This document shows positions 41,842 to 51,604 of a stretch of DNA of 64,000 nt, in pieces (position 1 is the first letter of the stretch; each line of letters opens with the position of its first letter). This DNA comes from Bacteroidales bacterium (GTDB lineage: Bacteria > Bacteroidota > Bacteroidia > Bacteroidales > Lentimicrobiaceae). Position numbers and translations under genes: made by a program. The notes beneath the pieces are model-generated. The model saw nothing but the letters and a program-made list of their open reading frames with translations, did not search any database and was not told the DNA's origin. The stretch covers positions 1-64,000 of the forward strand of contig JADJEQ010000044.1 in NCBI GenBank assembly GCA_016709025.1, written 5' to 3'.

Positions 41842-42459
41842 TCATCCTATATTAAATGCCAGTTTAATTCCTTCTATAAGCATATTTGCCCCGAGCACAC
41901 CTAAAATCAGTCCCATAATTTTGCCGATAATCACGAAATTCTTTTGTCCTACAAATTTGATCACATATTTACTGTAGATAAAAGCCAGGTATGTGAGCAG
42001 AATAATCAGGGCAAAGATTAGTATGGTGACCAATACATGGAGAATGGTGACATCAACCACGAAATTCATGGCTGTAACAATGGTTCCGGGACCGGCCAAA
42101 ACGGGAATAGCCAGGGGAGAAATGGCGATGCCATCGTCAAATATCACTTTTTCATTCTGGTGTATGCTTGATTTCTTTGACTGAAGCATTTCAAATCCGA
42201 TGAAAAAGATCAGGATTCCGCCAAAAACTTTAAATGCAGGAATGGTTAAGCCGAAAATCTCAAATATATATTTGCCAACCAGAATAAACGCTGTAACGAT
42301 GATAAAGGCGACAACATTTGCCGTTTTAGCAATTTGTTTTTTCCCTTTTTCATCAATCCCTTCTGTCAACTTTACAAAAATCGGAATATTGACCAGGGGG
42401 TTCATGATGGCAAAGAATGCCATAAAAACGGTGATTGGGAATGTCCAGAAATTTTCCAT
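41842..42459 (-). CDS. MarC family integral membrane protein
   Basis: 205 residues with six hydrophobic helices. Signatures AIMNPLVNIPIFVKLTEG, FGGILIFFIGFEMLQ and ISPLAIPVLAGPGTIVTAM are typical of MarC/UPF0056. The transport function is not established, and the historic link of MarC to antibiotic resistance was withdrawn. It starts one base after the cbpM stop, so it is probably the third gene of a dnaJ-cbpM-marC operon, expressed from stress element copy 2. Confidence 0.9.
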   Translation of the reverse strand: MENFWTFPITVFMAFFAIMNPLVNIPIFVKLTEGIDEKGKKQIAKTANVVAFIIVTAFILVGKYIFEIFGLTIPAFKVFGGILIFFIGFEMLQSKKSSIHQNEKVIFDDGIAISPLAIPVLAGPGTIVTAMNFVVDVTILHVLVTILIFALIILLTYLAFIYSKYVIKFVGQKNFVIIGKIMGLILGVLGANMLIEGIKLAFNIG

Positions 42460-42460
42460 T

Positions 42461-42760
42461 TCAGGCGTTTGACTCGTAAAAGCTCAACCGGTTCCTGAGT
42501 GAGTTTATTTCATCCTGCTGACTGTTTATCCTCTCCAGCAAATGGCTGATGGTCTCAATGCCTTCAAGGTTTATATCCAGATCATAATAGAAACGGATAA
42601 ATTTTTCCAGTCGGCAGAGTTGATCTGCCTCGATGTAGCCTGACTCCCTGTTGTCGGAAATCCGGATCAATCCGGTTTGATGCAATGACCTGACAAATGA
42701 AAGTTCAATGTTGTGGCTGATGCAGAAATCGCTTAAGGCGATCAGATATTCCGTTTGCAT
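42461..42760 (-). CDS. cbpM: CbpM-like chaperone modulator
   Basis: A 99-residue MerR-HTH-like protein: SDFCISHNIELSFVRSLHQTGLI, then EADQLCRLEKFIRFYYDLDINLEGIE (shown in part), then a C-terminal coiled coil (LLERINSQQDEINSLRNRL). CbpM proteins bind the J-domain of CbpA and inhibit it. It lies 12 bp after the DnaJ-family gene, the standard arrangement. Confidence 0.85.
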   Translation of the reverse strand: MQTEYLIALSDFCISHNIELSFVRSLHQTGLIRISDNRESGYIEADQLCRLEKFIRFYYDLDINLEGIETISHLLERINSQQDEINSLRNRLSFYESNA

Positions 42761-42772
42761 ATCAGTAATGAT

Positions 42773-43660
42773 TTATGTGTTGGATAGCTCCATAAACAGA
42801 CCTTTCTGCTTCTCGGTCAGGTTTTTGGGGATGCTGATAACCCAGGTTACATAGAGATCGCCGGATTGCCCTTCTTTCCGGTAAACCGGAAATCCCTGTC
42901 CTTTAAGCTTAACCTTACTTCCATTTTGCGTTTCAGGAGGTACTTTAAGCTTTACCTGGCCATTCAAAGTAGTGAGGGTAATTTCACCTCCCAGCACCGC
43001 AGTATATAAATTCAGTTCCGCAGTCATGTACAAATTGTCGCCGAGTCGCCTGATATCGGGGTGATTGGCAATTGAAAACCGGATATACAGGTCACCATTG
43101 GGGCCGCCATTGACGCCCTGCCCCCCGTGCCCGGCAATTTTGATTGTCTGGCCGTTTTCAATCCCGGCAGGAATCGTTATTCTTATCTTCTGCCCGTTGA
43201 CCGTTAAGGTTTGTTTGTGGGTTTTAAACGCATCCAGAAGTCCGAGTTGTAGTTCTGCATTGAAGTCTTCGCCCCGGTATTTTACCTGCCTGCTTCTGCC
43301 GGCACCTGAAGATCCCCCGAACATTGCTTCGAAAAAATCGGAAAAATCATCGTCTGACCGGCTCCCTGAAAACCTTTGTCCACGAGGGTCGGATGATTGC
43401 TGACGGTATTGTTTGGCTTTATCAAATTCATCTGCGTGCTGCCAGTCTTTTCCATACTGATCGTACTTTTTCCGTTTCTCCGGATCACTCAACACCTCAT
43501 TGGCTTCGTTGATCTGTTGAAAATTTCTTTTCGCATCCTTATCGTTGGGATTTAAATCGGGGTGAAACTTGCGGGCAAGTTTCCGGTAGGCGGTTTTTAC
43601 GTCCTTTTGAACGGCCGTTTTGTCGATTCCGAGAATTTTATAATAATCAACAAATTCCAT
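42773..43660 (-). CDS. cbpA: DnaJ-class co-chaperone CbpA
   Basis: 295 residues. The J-domain (about 4-70) carries the HPD motif (H33-P34-D35), needed to stimulate Hsp70 ATPase. A Gly/Ser/Arg-rich linker (about 85-125) and two C-terminal beta domains (GEDFNAELQLGLLDAF..., VLGGEITLTTLNGQVKLKVP) follow. There is no zinc-finger region, so this is CbpA/class II rather than DnaJ proper. It is the first gene of the cbpA-cbpM-marC set; stress element copy 2 is 118 bp upstream. Confidence 0.92.
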   Translation of the reverse strand: MEFVDYYKILGIDKTAVQKDVKTAYRKLARKFHPDLNPNDKDAKRNFQQINEANEVLSDPEKRKKYDQYGKDWQHADEFDKAKQYRQQSSDPRGQRFSGSRSDDDFSDFFEAMFGGSSGAGRSRQVKYRGEDFNAELQLGLLDAFKTHKQTLTVNGQKIRITIPAGIENGQTIKIAGHGGQGVNGGPNGDLYIRFSIANHPDIRRLGDNLYMTAELNLYTAVLGGEITLTTLNGQVKLKVPPETQNGSKVKLKGQGFPVYRKEGQSGDLYVTWVISIPKNLTEKQKGLFMELSNT

Positions 43661-43778
43661 TTTTCTGAAGTTGTGTTTTCCTGGTTTCGGATGTGAAATC
43701 CTTGTTATTGATCACTTTTTCGCCGGAGACGTCACATCAGATATGCTTTGTCAAAGTTGTAGAAGTAAAGCCGGGAAA

Positions 43779-43822
43779 GCTTTACACAATTGGAATAAAG
43801 AATTATATATTTCACACATTTA
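43779..43822 (-). promoter_or_regulatory. 44-bp bipartite stress element, copy 2
   Basis: Minus strand: TAAATGTGTGAAATATATAA, 12 bases, then AATTGTGTAAAG. It lies 118 bp before cbpA. The remainder of the 43661-44166 spacer shows nothing else. Confidence 0.8.
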
Positions 43823-44166
43823 ATAACAAGGACCACCTGGTTTCAACAGATGGATAAGAGGTGCGATATTGACTTGCAATACAGTGCGGTAACATTAACA
43901 AAATCATTTAATGTGTTACCCGATGGAAGGAAATAAAATAGACTTCTCCGGAAGAAACAACCTGATCCCACATCGGGGTAAATCAATCATATAATCGCAC
44001 CGTTCGGCTGCCTGAATCTGCCAGTCTTAGTATACGCTAATTAACATATGTAAATATCCGTACTTATAGGTATTGACCGCTCAGATGTCTCATGATAACT
44101 TTGTCATTTGCTGAAAATACAGGCAAATCAATTCACTAAACTGTATTGTAAAGAATCCACTGAACT

Positions 44167-47100
44167 ATGAAAAAACTTATACTGTTAGCGGCTTTCACTA
44201 TTTTACTCGGTGTAACAAGTCACGCCCAGATCCAAAATCTATTTGATTTTGAATTCAACAACGACCTCCAGGATCCGGCATTTTACGAACAGCTTGTTGA
44301 GGATGGTACTTTTATCTACGGGATGACCGAGTATGGCGGCATTCACAACAGTGGCGGTATTTACAGGGTAAAGCCCGATGGTACTGACTTTTTAAAACTG
44401 CATGATTTTGACTGGGACAATATAACCAACGGTAGCCGTCCCAAGGGGGGGCTAACGCTTGTGGGAAGCATTTTGTATGGCATGACCACCGAGGGAGGCG
44501 CAAATAATGACGGCTGTATATTTAAAATCAATACAGATGGCAGCGGATTTACGATATTACACAATTTTGAATACGATACGAGTGGTAAAAGCCCCAAAGG
44601 AACACTTACATATTACGGTGGCATGCTATACGGAACTGCTACTGAAGGAGGGACCCCTCCTTTAACCCCGGATGAACATTACGGCACCCTGTTCCGCCTG
44701 AATACCGATGGCAGCAGCTTTACGGTATTGTACAACTTCAGCTATTTATCAGGTGCCAATCCTTACGGCAAACTCACCCCCGATGGCAACCTGTTGTATG
44801 GCACACTTTCATATGGTGCCGGCGAGTCCTCTACTGGCTGTCTATATAAGTTTGACCTGAGTGATAATTCGTTTACTGTTTTACATGTTTTCGAGTATCC
44901 GACGGGAGCTACACCCTATGGTTCTCTTACCAAAGTTGGGAATTATCTTTACGGGACAGCTTCCAATGGGAATTACCCCAACGATGCCGGAGTAATTTTC
45001 AAATTTAACCTGATCAATTCAGCATACATTGTTGTACATGGATTTTCAGGCGATTACGGTCGGCCGATGGGAAATCTGGTTCAATCAGGCGACAAGCTTT
45101 ACTTTATAAATCATGGCAGCGGTTATGTTTCCAGTTATGTGTGTGAACTGGACATGGCCAATTCCGATGCTGTAACCCTGCTGATTGACCTCGAGCATGA
45201 AACCTATTACGCAAACCACAGCCAGACCGGGGGCTCTGTGCTGGTGATCGGCAATCTGCTTTATGCGACGGTGGCCAATGGTCCGTCGGAATATGGGTTT
45301 ATGTTCAGCATTACAAAGAGCGGGACCGAATTTACCAGGCGGCTTATTTTCAAAGGAACTTCCGATGGACGATTCCCTGAAGGCAACCTGATAGCTGAAG
45401 GAGGATATTTCTATGGCATGACCCCTGAAGGCGGGGCTGGCGAGCAGGGATGTATATTCAGGATAAACCACGATGGCACCGGCTACACCAAACTATTTGA
45501 TTTCAATGGAATAAACGGTAGGAAACCTTACGGCTCGTTGCTTTACAATGAAGGAGCGCTGTATGGCACAGCTTCTGAAGGTGGCGACAATGGATATGGT
45601 TGTGTTTTCAGGATCAATCCCGACGGAAGCGGCTTTACCATACTTCATCATTTCAACGAAATTATAGACGGAAGCGGCCCGCGGGGTAACCTCATTTTAT
45701 CAGATGGAATTCTTTACGGATTCACAAGCTATGGCCCTTCCGGAGTTGAAGGTGCCATCTTTAAGATCAACACAGATGGTACAGGTTTTGGAACACTTCA
45801 TTCCTTTAACTATAACACGGATGGCGGGTACCCCATCGGTTCCCTGATTAAATCCGGGAATAAACTGTTTGGGATGACTCCATACGGAGGCCTTGATCAG
45901 AAAGGAACCGTTTTCAGCTTCGACCTCACGGGTTCAACCTTTACCGTGCTTCACCACTTCAGCGGAAACGAAGGCAGATATCCCTCCGGGAGTCTGGTAT
46001 TATCAGGAAAAACACTTTATGGAATGACGTCTGAGGGAGGAATCAACAGCGGAGGGACGCTCTTTAGCATTGAATCCACCGGAAATGCATATACCGAGCT
46101 GGTGCAGTTTGACAACAGTGCTTCCGGACCACGGGGATCGCTTATTGTGAGTGACGGTAACCTATATGGACTTACACACTACGGCGGCGACAATTATTCT
46201 GGAACAGTATTCAGTTACGGTATAGCGCAGAATTTATTTACTCCGCTCGCCAGTTTCACCGGCAACAATGGTTTGTATCCATATGGTGACCTGATCAAGG
46301 TTGGTGATGACTTTTACGGCATGGCGAGGGAAGGCGGAGCAGCTGATTTGGGCATCCTATTCAGGTATTCATCTGCCTTACAATGGACCGGAGCAACAGG
46401 AACAGCCTGGTCAGACGAAACAAACTGGAACAAAGGAGAGGTACCTTCCGGTGAACAGGATGTGGTTATTCCTTCCTCCCCGGAAAATCAGCCGCATATT
46501 GATCTGGGAGTCGGATCTCCGGCGCAATGCAACAACCTGACCATAGAGCCGGGAGCAACGGTAACCATCGATCCGGGCAAAGCACTGACAGTACTTGGCA
46601 ACCTGGCAAATCAGGCCGGGAACAACGGTCTGGTTCTGGAAAGCAATGCCAGCGGAACAGGATCACTGATTCACCATACAGATAATATTCAGGCTATCGT
46701 AAAGCGCTACATTACAGGCGATGCAGATCTGACTTTATATAAATACCACCTTGTTTCAATACCGGTTGAAGGCGACAATTTTACTGCAGGGCTCTTCACA
46801 GGATCTTACCTGTTCAGCTTTGATCCTAATATACAGGACTGGGCCGGAATGGGCAATGATCCGGACAATCCACTCTTCAACAACCAGGGCTATATGATTT
46901 ACTATCCCGGAGACGCCACAACCTACCCCTTTTCAGGGCCACTATCGAATGGCAGTAAAGGCTTTAACCTTTACCAGAATTCTGATGAATACCAACTGAT
47001 TCCAAATCCATATCCATCAGCCATTGACTGGGATTCACCGGACTGGAGCAAGAATCAGTTATACGATGCAATCTGGATATGGAATCCGGAAACCGGGAAT

Positions 47101-47922
47101 TATGCCGCATATGGGTCGGAAGCCGGAATAAACAACGGAAGCCGTTATATTCCGCAGGGGCAGTCCTTCTTTGTAAGAGCAACTGACTGGTATTCTTACC
47201 TTGGGTGCGATAACGGGGTGCGGTTACACAACAGTCAGGCATTTTACAAAGATGCAGCAGTAAATCAACTCAGAATCAGGGCCATTGGTAACAATTATTC
47301 AGATGAAGTCATCGTGAGATTTACCCCGGATGGGTTATCAGGTGAGGATGCGCGCGATGTGGCCAAACTCGGCGGGAATGCCGATGCACCGCAGCTATCG
47401 GCGCTGGTGGATGGTCATAAAATATCCATCAATACCTTGCCTGAATTGTCGGGCTCAGTTACAATACCGATGCACTTTGAAACTACCTTCTCCGGTCAGA
47501 TAACGCTTAATTTCAGCCAGCTGGAGAGTTTCCCGTCACAGGTTCCAATATACCTGCTGGATGAAGTGGCTGAAAAAACCATCAACCTAAGGGAGAACCC
47601 GGTTTACACATTCAGTCATCAGAACGGACAAATGCCTGGGCGTTTTAAACTTCTTTTCGGGGAAACTACAGGTATAGATGATCCGGACAAGAGCAACTTT
47701 GAACTGTGGATCAGCAACGACAAGGTCTTCGTACACAGTCCCCGGTTATCAGGCGGGACAGCCAGACTGGAGATCTTCAGCCCCAATGGTCAGAAAACTG
47801 AAGAACACTCGCTGCTGCTCAGTGACTTAACAGCAGTTACAGTTAATACAAGGGGTATGGTTGTAGCCAGGATTACCACTGCTGGTGCAACTATGGTCTG
47901 CAAAGGATTCATTACCAAGTGA
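44167..47922 (+). CDS. Large secreted GloVer-repeat protein with T9SS tail
   Basis: 1,251 residues. It has a signal peptide (ending SHAQ), then about fourteen tandem repeats of roughly 45-50 residues of the type LYGMT.EGG...G.IFKIN.DG.GFT.LH.F (about residues 40-740). These are the Gloeo/Verruco (GloVer, TIGR03803) repeats, thought to form a beta-propeller. A region of T9SS-protein type (WTGATGTAWSDETNWNKGEVP) follows and the protein ends in a sorting-domain-like segment (LEIFSPNGQKTEEHSL ... CKGFITK). Surface role unknown. It is on the plus strand, against the trend of this region, and is followed 45 bp later by a PID-CTERM-like gene. Confidence 0.88.
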   Translation: MKKLILLAAFTILLGVTSHAQIQNLFDFEFNNDLQDPAFYEQLVEDGTFIYGMTEYGGIHNSGGIYRVKPDGTDFLKLHDFDWDNITNGSRPKGGLTLVGSILYGMTTEGGANNDGCIFKINTDGSGFTILHNFEYDTSGKSPKGTLTYYGGMLYGTATEGGTPPLTPDEHYGTLFRLNTDGSSFTVLYNFSYLSGANPYGKLTPDGNLLYGTLSYGAGESSTGCLYKFDLSDNSFTVLHVFEYPTGATPYGSLTKVGNYLYGTASNGNYPNDAGVIFKFNLINSAYIVVHGFSGDYGRPMGNLVQSGDKLYFINHGSGYVSSYVCELDMANSDAVTLLIDLEHETYYANHSQTGGSVLVIGNLLYATVANGPSEYGFMFSITKSGTEFTRRLIFKGTSDGRFPEGNLIAEGGYFYGMTPEGGAGEQGCIFRINHDGTGYTKLFDFNGINGRKPYGSLLYNEGALYGTASEGGDNGYGCVFRINPDGSGFTILHHFNEIIDGSGPRGNLILSDGILYGFTSYGPSGVEGAIFKINTDGTGFGTLHSFNYNTDGGYPIGSLIKSGNKLFGMTPYGGLDQKGTVFSFDLTGSTFTVLHHFSGNEGRYPSGSLVLSGKTLYGMTSEGGINSGGTLFSIESTGNAYTELVQFDNSASGPRGSLIVSDGNLYGLTHYGGDNYSGTVFSYGIAQNLFTPLASFTGNNGLYPYGDLIKVGDDFYGMAREGGAADLGILFRYSSALQWTGATGTAWSDETNWNKGEVPSGEQDVVIPSSPENQPHIDLGVGSPAQCNNLTIEPGATVTIDPGKALTVLGNLANQAGNNGLVLESNASGTGSLIHHTDNIQAIVKRYITGDADLTLYKYHLVSIPVEGDNFTAGLFTGSYLFSFDPNIQDWAGMGNDPDNPLFNNQGYMIYYPGDATTYPFSGPLSNGSKGFNLYQNSDEYQLIPNPYPSAIDWDSPDWSKNQLYDAIWIWNPETGNYAAYGSEAGINNGSRYIPQGQSFFVRATDWYSYLGCDNGVRLHNSQAFYKDAAVNQLRIRAIGNNYSDEVIVRFTPDGLSGEDARDVAKLGGNADAPQLSALVDGHKISINTLPELSGSVTIPMHFETTFSGQITLNFSQLESFPSQVPIYLLDEVAEKTINLRENPVYTFSHQNGQMPGRFKLLFGETTGIDDPDKSNFELWISNDKVFVHSPRLSGGTARLEIFSPNGQKTEEHSLLLSDLTAVTVNTRGMVVARITTAGATMVCKGFITK

Positions 47923-47967
47923 TAGCCCCCTGCAGAAACAGAAGTATTCATAAAAATCAATCAAGCC

Positions 47968-48198
47968 ATGAAAAAATTCGCACTTATCATATCGCTGGTC
48001 ATTGTCAGTAACTGTATTGTCCTGTCGCAGCCACCGTCTCCTCCTGCCGATGCAGGGGCAGCAAATTCAGGCCCGGTAGGTAATGGAGCGCCGATTGGCA
48101 GTGGCCTTGGCATTATGCTGGCCATGTTTGCTGCCTGGGGAGGAAAAAAAGCCCTGGAGGCAGGAAAAACATCCGACCCTGGAAATCCAGAGTCGTGA
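47968..48198 (+). CDS. Small PID-CTERM-like sorting-domain protein, second copy
   Basis: 76 residues with a signal peptide (ending VLSQ), PPSPPAD, a Gly/Asn-rich linker, then GAPIGSGLGIMLAMFAAWGGKKALEAGK. Same length and layout as the protein at 985-1215. It lies 45 bp downstream of the T9SS GloVer-repeat gene and is probably co-transcribed. The function is unknown; the recurring position after a large T9SS gene is the main clue. Confidence 0.75.
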   Translation: MKKFALIISLVIVSNCIVLSQPPSPPADAGAANSGPVGNGAPIGSGLGIMLAMFAAWGGKKALEAGKTSDPGNPES

Positions 48199-48212
48199 TC
48201 CGAAGGCAGATG

Positions 48213-48698
48213 CTATTCAGGCTTCCTGACCGGAATTATAAATACCGGTAAGGTTGTGTGTTGCAATACTTCACTGGTAACACTGCCCATGACGATATTC
48301 TCAAGCCATTTACGGCTGTGGGAACCCATCACAATGACATCGGCATGCAATGATTTTGCTGTATTAACAATAGTTACAGCCATTTCACCATCCTCAATGC
48401 GGGTGGTAATTGACTCATCGCCCAGGTGTTTCCTGATTTTTTCAAGAAATTGATTTGCAGCATTCTTCACCTCATCAATGTTGTCAAATTGCATAGGAAC
48501 AAGCCCCATGTAATCGCCAAACCCGGTTATCGGAGAGAATTCGGCCGAAGAGTAGAACACAGGATCGGCAATGATGTGAAGCAAAACAACCTCCGCATTC
48601 ATGGCTTTGGCCATGGAAAAACCGCTTTCTGCCACCTTATTGGCCGAAGGGTCATAATCAAGCGCGATCAGCACTTTTTCGATCTTTTTAGTTTTCAT
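48213..48698 (-). CDS. Universal stress protein (UspA family)
   Basis: A 161-residue single Usp domain. It begins EKVLIALDYDPSANKVAESGFSMA (shown from residue 6) and ends with the nucleotide-binding loop VMGSHSRKWLENIVMGSVT (the G-2X-G-9X-G-S/T pattern in slightly altered form) and LPVFIIPV. ATP binding is likely. Stress element copy 3 is 413 bp upstream; the long leader between them has no convincing gene. It faces convergently the PID-CTERM gene. Confidence 0.92.
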   Translation of the reverse strand: MKTKKIEKVLIALDYDPSANKVAESGFSMAKAMNAEVVLLHIIADPVFYSSAEFSPITGFGDYMGLVPMQFDNIDEVKNAANQFLEKIRKHLGDESITTRIEDGEMAVTIVNTAKSLHADVIVMGSHSRKWLENIVMGSVTSEVLQHTTLPVFIIPVRKPE

Positions 48699-49111
48699 TG
48701 TAGATTATTTTTATTTACCTGACATCAGGTTTCAAACTTTGGATATGGTTATTTCAACCGACAAATTTTTATTGATCAGGGGTCTTTCAACCCGGATAAC
48801 CGGATTCGCTGAATCTCCGGCTTACAAATTCTTAACCCGTTTAAAATGAAACCCTCAACGCCCACCGAGCCAATTATTCTGATGAAAAAAAACCAGATTC
48901 CAGGTGCACTCCGTTCTTAAATTCTGCTTTTTATACTAAAGGGTTAACCGGCTAACGGGTTACAGGCTCGTGTACCTTTTCGTTGGTCATGGAAGGAAGA
49001 TTGGGAAATATCCATGTCCCTGATACCGTTGTGCCAATCTGACAAACCGGAAAAGACTCTGTAAAAACAAATTTTCATCCTTAACAAAGATTGACCATTT
49101 TACAGAGGAAT

Positions 49112-49155
49112 TTGTTATACAATTAATCCTGATATTTACATATTTCACACCTTTG
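49112..49155 (-). promoter_or_regulatory. 44-bp bipartite stress element, copy 3
   Basis: Minus strand: CAAAGGTGTGAAATATGTAA, 12 bases, then AATTGTATAACA. It is upstream of the UspA gene and directly after the end of the polyketide operon. The rest of 48699-49204 shows no gene. Confidence 0.7.
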
Positions 49156-49204
49156 AAATATGATACCATATAACTATTCAGCCAGATTTTAAGCCTGTAT
49201 GGAA

Positions 49205-50002
49205 TTAAATCGTAGAACTTAATTTTGGATAACCGGTTAAATAAGTAACATTCAAACCAAACCGACTCTTCATCCTGCCGGCTTTCCATACGTATGTTTC
49301 GTCATCAACTTCAAGGGCCATTTTTAAAAGTTCTTTGGGTCTGTATAACCGGATAATGGAAACTATTCCATCCCAAACGGTGCAAAAAGGGATAACAGGA
49401 ATAAGATAGGTAAAAATCAATCTTGAAAGTCTGAATGGTTTGAAGAACGGAGTAAAAAGGAAAAATATAATCGGGTGCATAATGATAATGGCGAAGACAG
49501 CGAAAATATGTTTATCACCTCCATCAAAAATTCCGATGCCAGCTTTGGCATTCACTGCATCTCTCAGAACCGTTTTTGCATAGTTTTTATCGAAGTGATG
49601 AAAGCCTGAGAAAATTGTCCTGAAGCCAATCAGGGCCTCAGGAACATTGGCTGCATCGACTGATGTTTCAGAAAACGAAATATTGCCGTTCGTTTTTGCA
49701 GATATGAATTCATAAGCGCTGCTGTTCGGATATTTATCTGTTAAGGTAATTTTTACGTGTTTCCCCATTTGCCTGGCCAGATTCTCATGTATTTGCTCAA
49801 TGGCTCCTCCTCCACCTGAGCACAAATCAATAATATTGTGGGCATTGGTCCGGTCTAATCCCTCTATGATTAATGGAGTAACAGGCTTGTAAAAATCAAG
49901 GGCAGTGATCAGGTATCGCAAATAATCCGTCATGCTTTCTCTGATACCAGCCGGGAACCAGGAAAGATCTTCAAATTCAAAAATATAATCCCGTATTTTC
50001 AT
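49205..50002 (-). CDS. SAM-dependent methyltransferase with membrane segments
   Basis: 265 residues. The SAM-binding motif I is IIDLCSGGGGAIEQI (about 57-70), followed by VKITLTDKYPNS; FSGFHHFD corresponds to the later motif. Two hydrophobic helices (about 163-185 and 193-212) suggest membrane association, fitting a lipid substrate. It overlaps the FAD monooxygenase gene by 4 bp (ATGA), implying translational coupling. It is the last gene of the putative polyketide/quinone operon. Substrate unknown. Confidence 0.8.
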   Translation of the reverse strand: MKIRDYIFEFEDLSWFPAGIRESMTDYLRYLITALDFYKPVTPLIIEGLDRTNAHNIIDLCSGGGGAIEQIHENLARQMGKHVKITLTDKYPNSSAYEFISAKTNGNISFSETSVDAANVPEALIGFRTIFSGFHHFDKNYAKTVLRDAVNAKAGIGIFDGGDKHIFAVFAIIIMHPIIFFLFTPFFKPFRLSRLIFTYLIPVIPFCTVWDGIVSIIRLYRPKELLKMALEVDDETYVWKAGRMKSRFGLNVTYLTGYPKLSSTI

Positions 50003-51604
50003 GGTTGCGAATCTGATGGTTGTACGAGAAAACGCTTCAAATAACTGATCAGTTGACTTGTATCCAGGGTAGCTGATCTAAACGCTATATACATATCCGG
50101 CCGGACAAGGAAGAATCCTGTATTTTTTATACCTAAAATCCTGTAAACAATTTTGGTGTCAGGCACAGGCAATATTGTTTCAACCGCCAGATGATATCTG
50201 GTTGCAAGGCTTTTGAATTCAAATGGAAGTGCTTCAGCCATAACAAGGAGACTAAAACGATTGTTGTTCAGCATTTCAAAGGTATTTGTCATTCTTCCAT
50301 GGTATGTAAATTCAATTGGAGGAAACCTGTCGCCCGGCCTGGGAGCCCCCGATGAAAATTTTCCTGCCGAAGCCTTTTCCGACAACATACTATTCCGGTA
50401 ATTGACCGCAATCTGAGAAATAGATTTAAAAAACATTTGCCGGAAAATTTTCTTTTTCCCCACCCATGAAAATACATGACTTAAAAGTGTCTGCATCATG
50501 GATGACCTCAGGAACCTGGCCCCTGCGTTTTCATTCGTAACCACCTGGAAGACTGCATCGGCATACCTTGCAAAATGCCTTGAAATGCCGGAGCGTTCGG
50601 CTGTATATGTTTGCAGCAGCTCTGATTTTGCCCGTTCCCGGATGACAAAAGCCAATTTCCAGGCCAGATTGTAAGCATCCTGCAGGCCTGTGTTCATCCC
50701 CTGCGCCCCCACCGGAGTATTCACATGGGCAGCATCACCGGCCAGAAAAATATTCCCGGTCTGAAAGGCGTTGGCTAACTTTTTGTTGCGAACGGGTAAC
50801 TGAGAACCATTCAGCATCTTCAGGCATAAAATTCACCTTTAACCCCAACTGAAAATTCTTTTCGATTTCTTTAAAGGTTCCGGATTCCATGGCAACATTT
50901 GTGCAAGGGAATGCACCATCTATCCTCCAGCGTGAACCCTGCAACGGAAAGAATCCTGCAATTAAATCATTGGTAAATGAAAAGCTTATCTCACCGGGAG
51001 GTATATCGGTTTTAGCCTTACAATCCATGATAAATATTGGTTTCGGATAGGTGAATCCTTCGAATGAGATCTTCAGGAAATCCCTGACCGAACTTCTGAC
51101 ACCATCCGCAGCAACGACATATTGCGAAAAGATTTGCTTTTCTGACCCATCCGGCAAAATTACAAGAGTGGTAACGCTATCTTTCTCGCGAACCATGCTT
51201 ATAAAACTTACCCCTCTTTCAACATTAAATCCGCGTTCATTGATAAATTTCAACAATAGCTTCACGGTTTTTGACTGCTCAAGCATCAACAAAAAAGGAT
51301 AAGGTGATAACTTTCCACCAATGTCGCCAATCGAAGTGATGGCGTTTTTCTTTCCTTTAGAGATTATGTTTATCTTATCAGCGATGATGCCTTCCACGAT
51401 GGCTTCAGAGGCAATTCCCATTTGTCCGAAGATTTCGAGGGTCCGCGCCTGTATAATCAGCGCGCCGGAATTTGTTGAAACTGTTTCCTTTTTATCAATT
51501 ATGCGAAAAGAAATCCCATGGTTGGCCAACTGGCAAGCCATCATCAAACCGACAGGACCGGCTCCGACTATAAGCACTTCTGTTTTATCAGAAAATGGGC
51601 CCAT
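49999..51604 (-). CDS. FAD-dependent aromatic monooxygenase, one frameshift
   Basis: Restored length is about 535 residues from the ATG at 51604, overlapping the preceding methyltransferase gene. The PHBH-type fold shows Rossmann motif VLIVGAGPVGLMMACQLA, DG motif VVAADGVRSSVR, GD motif FLAGDAAHVNTPVGAQGMNTGLQDA, and a C-terminal thioredoxin-like region. The frame breaks at about 50790 (VTRSQQKVSQ versus RNKKLANAFQTG), with both parts otherwise well conserved. The family hydroxylates phenolic rings using NAD(P)H and O2. Here it would oxidise the ring made by the adjacent type III PKS, possibly to a hydroquinone or quinone. Confidence 0.88.

Noticed and set aside
48987..49289. A 100-codon minus-strand frame between UspA and the methyltransferase
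   Set aside because: It overlaps the end of the methyltransferase gene and stress element copy 3 and has no recognisable features.
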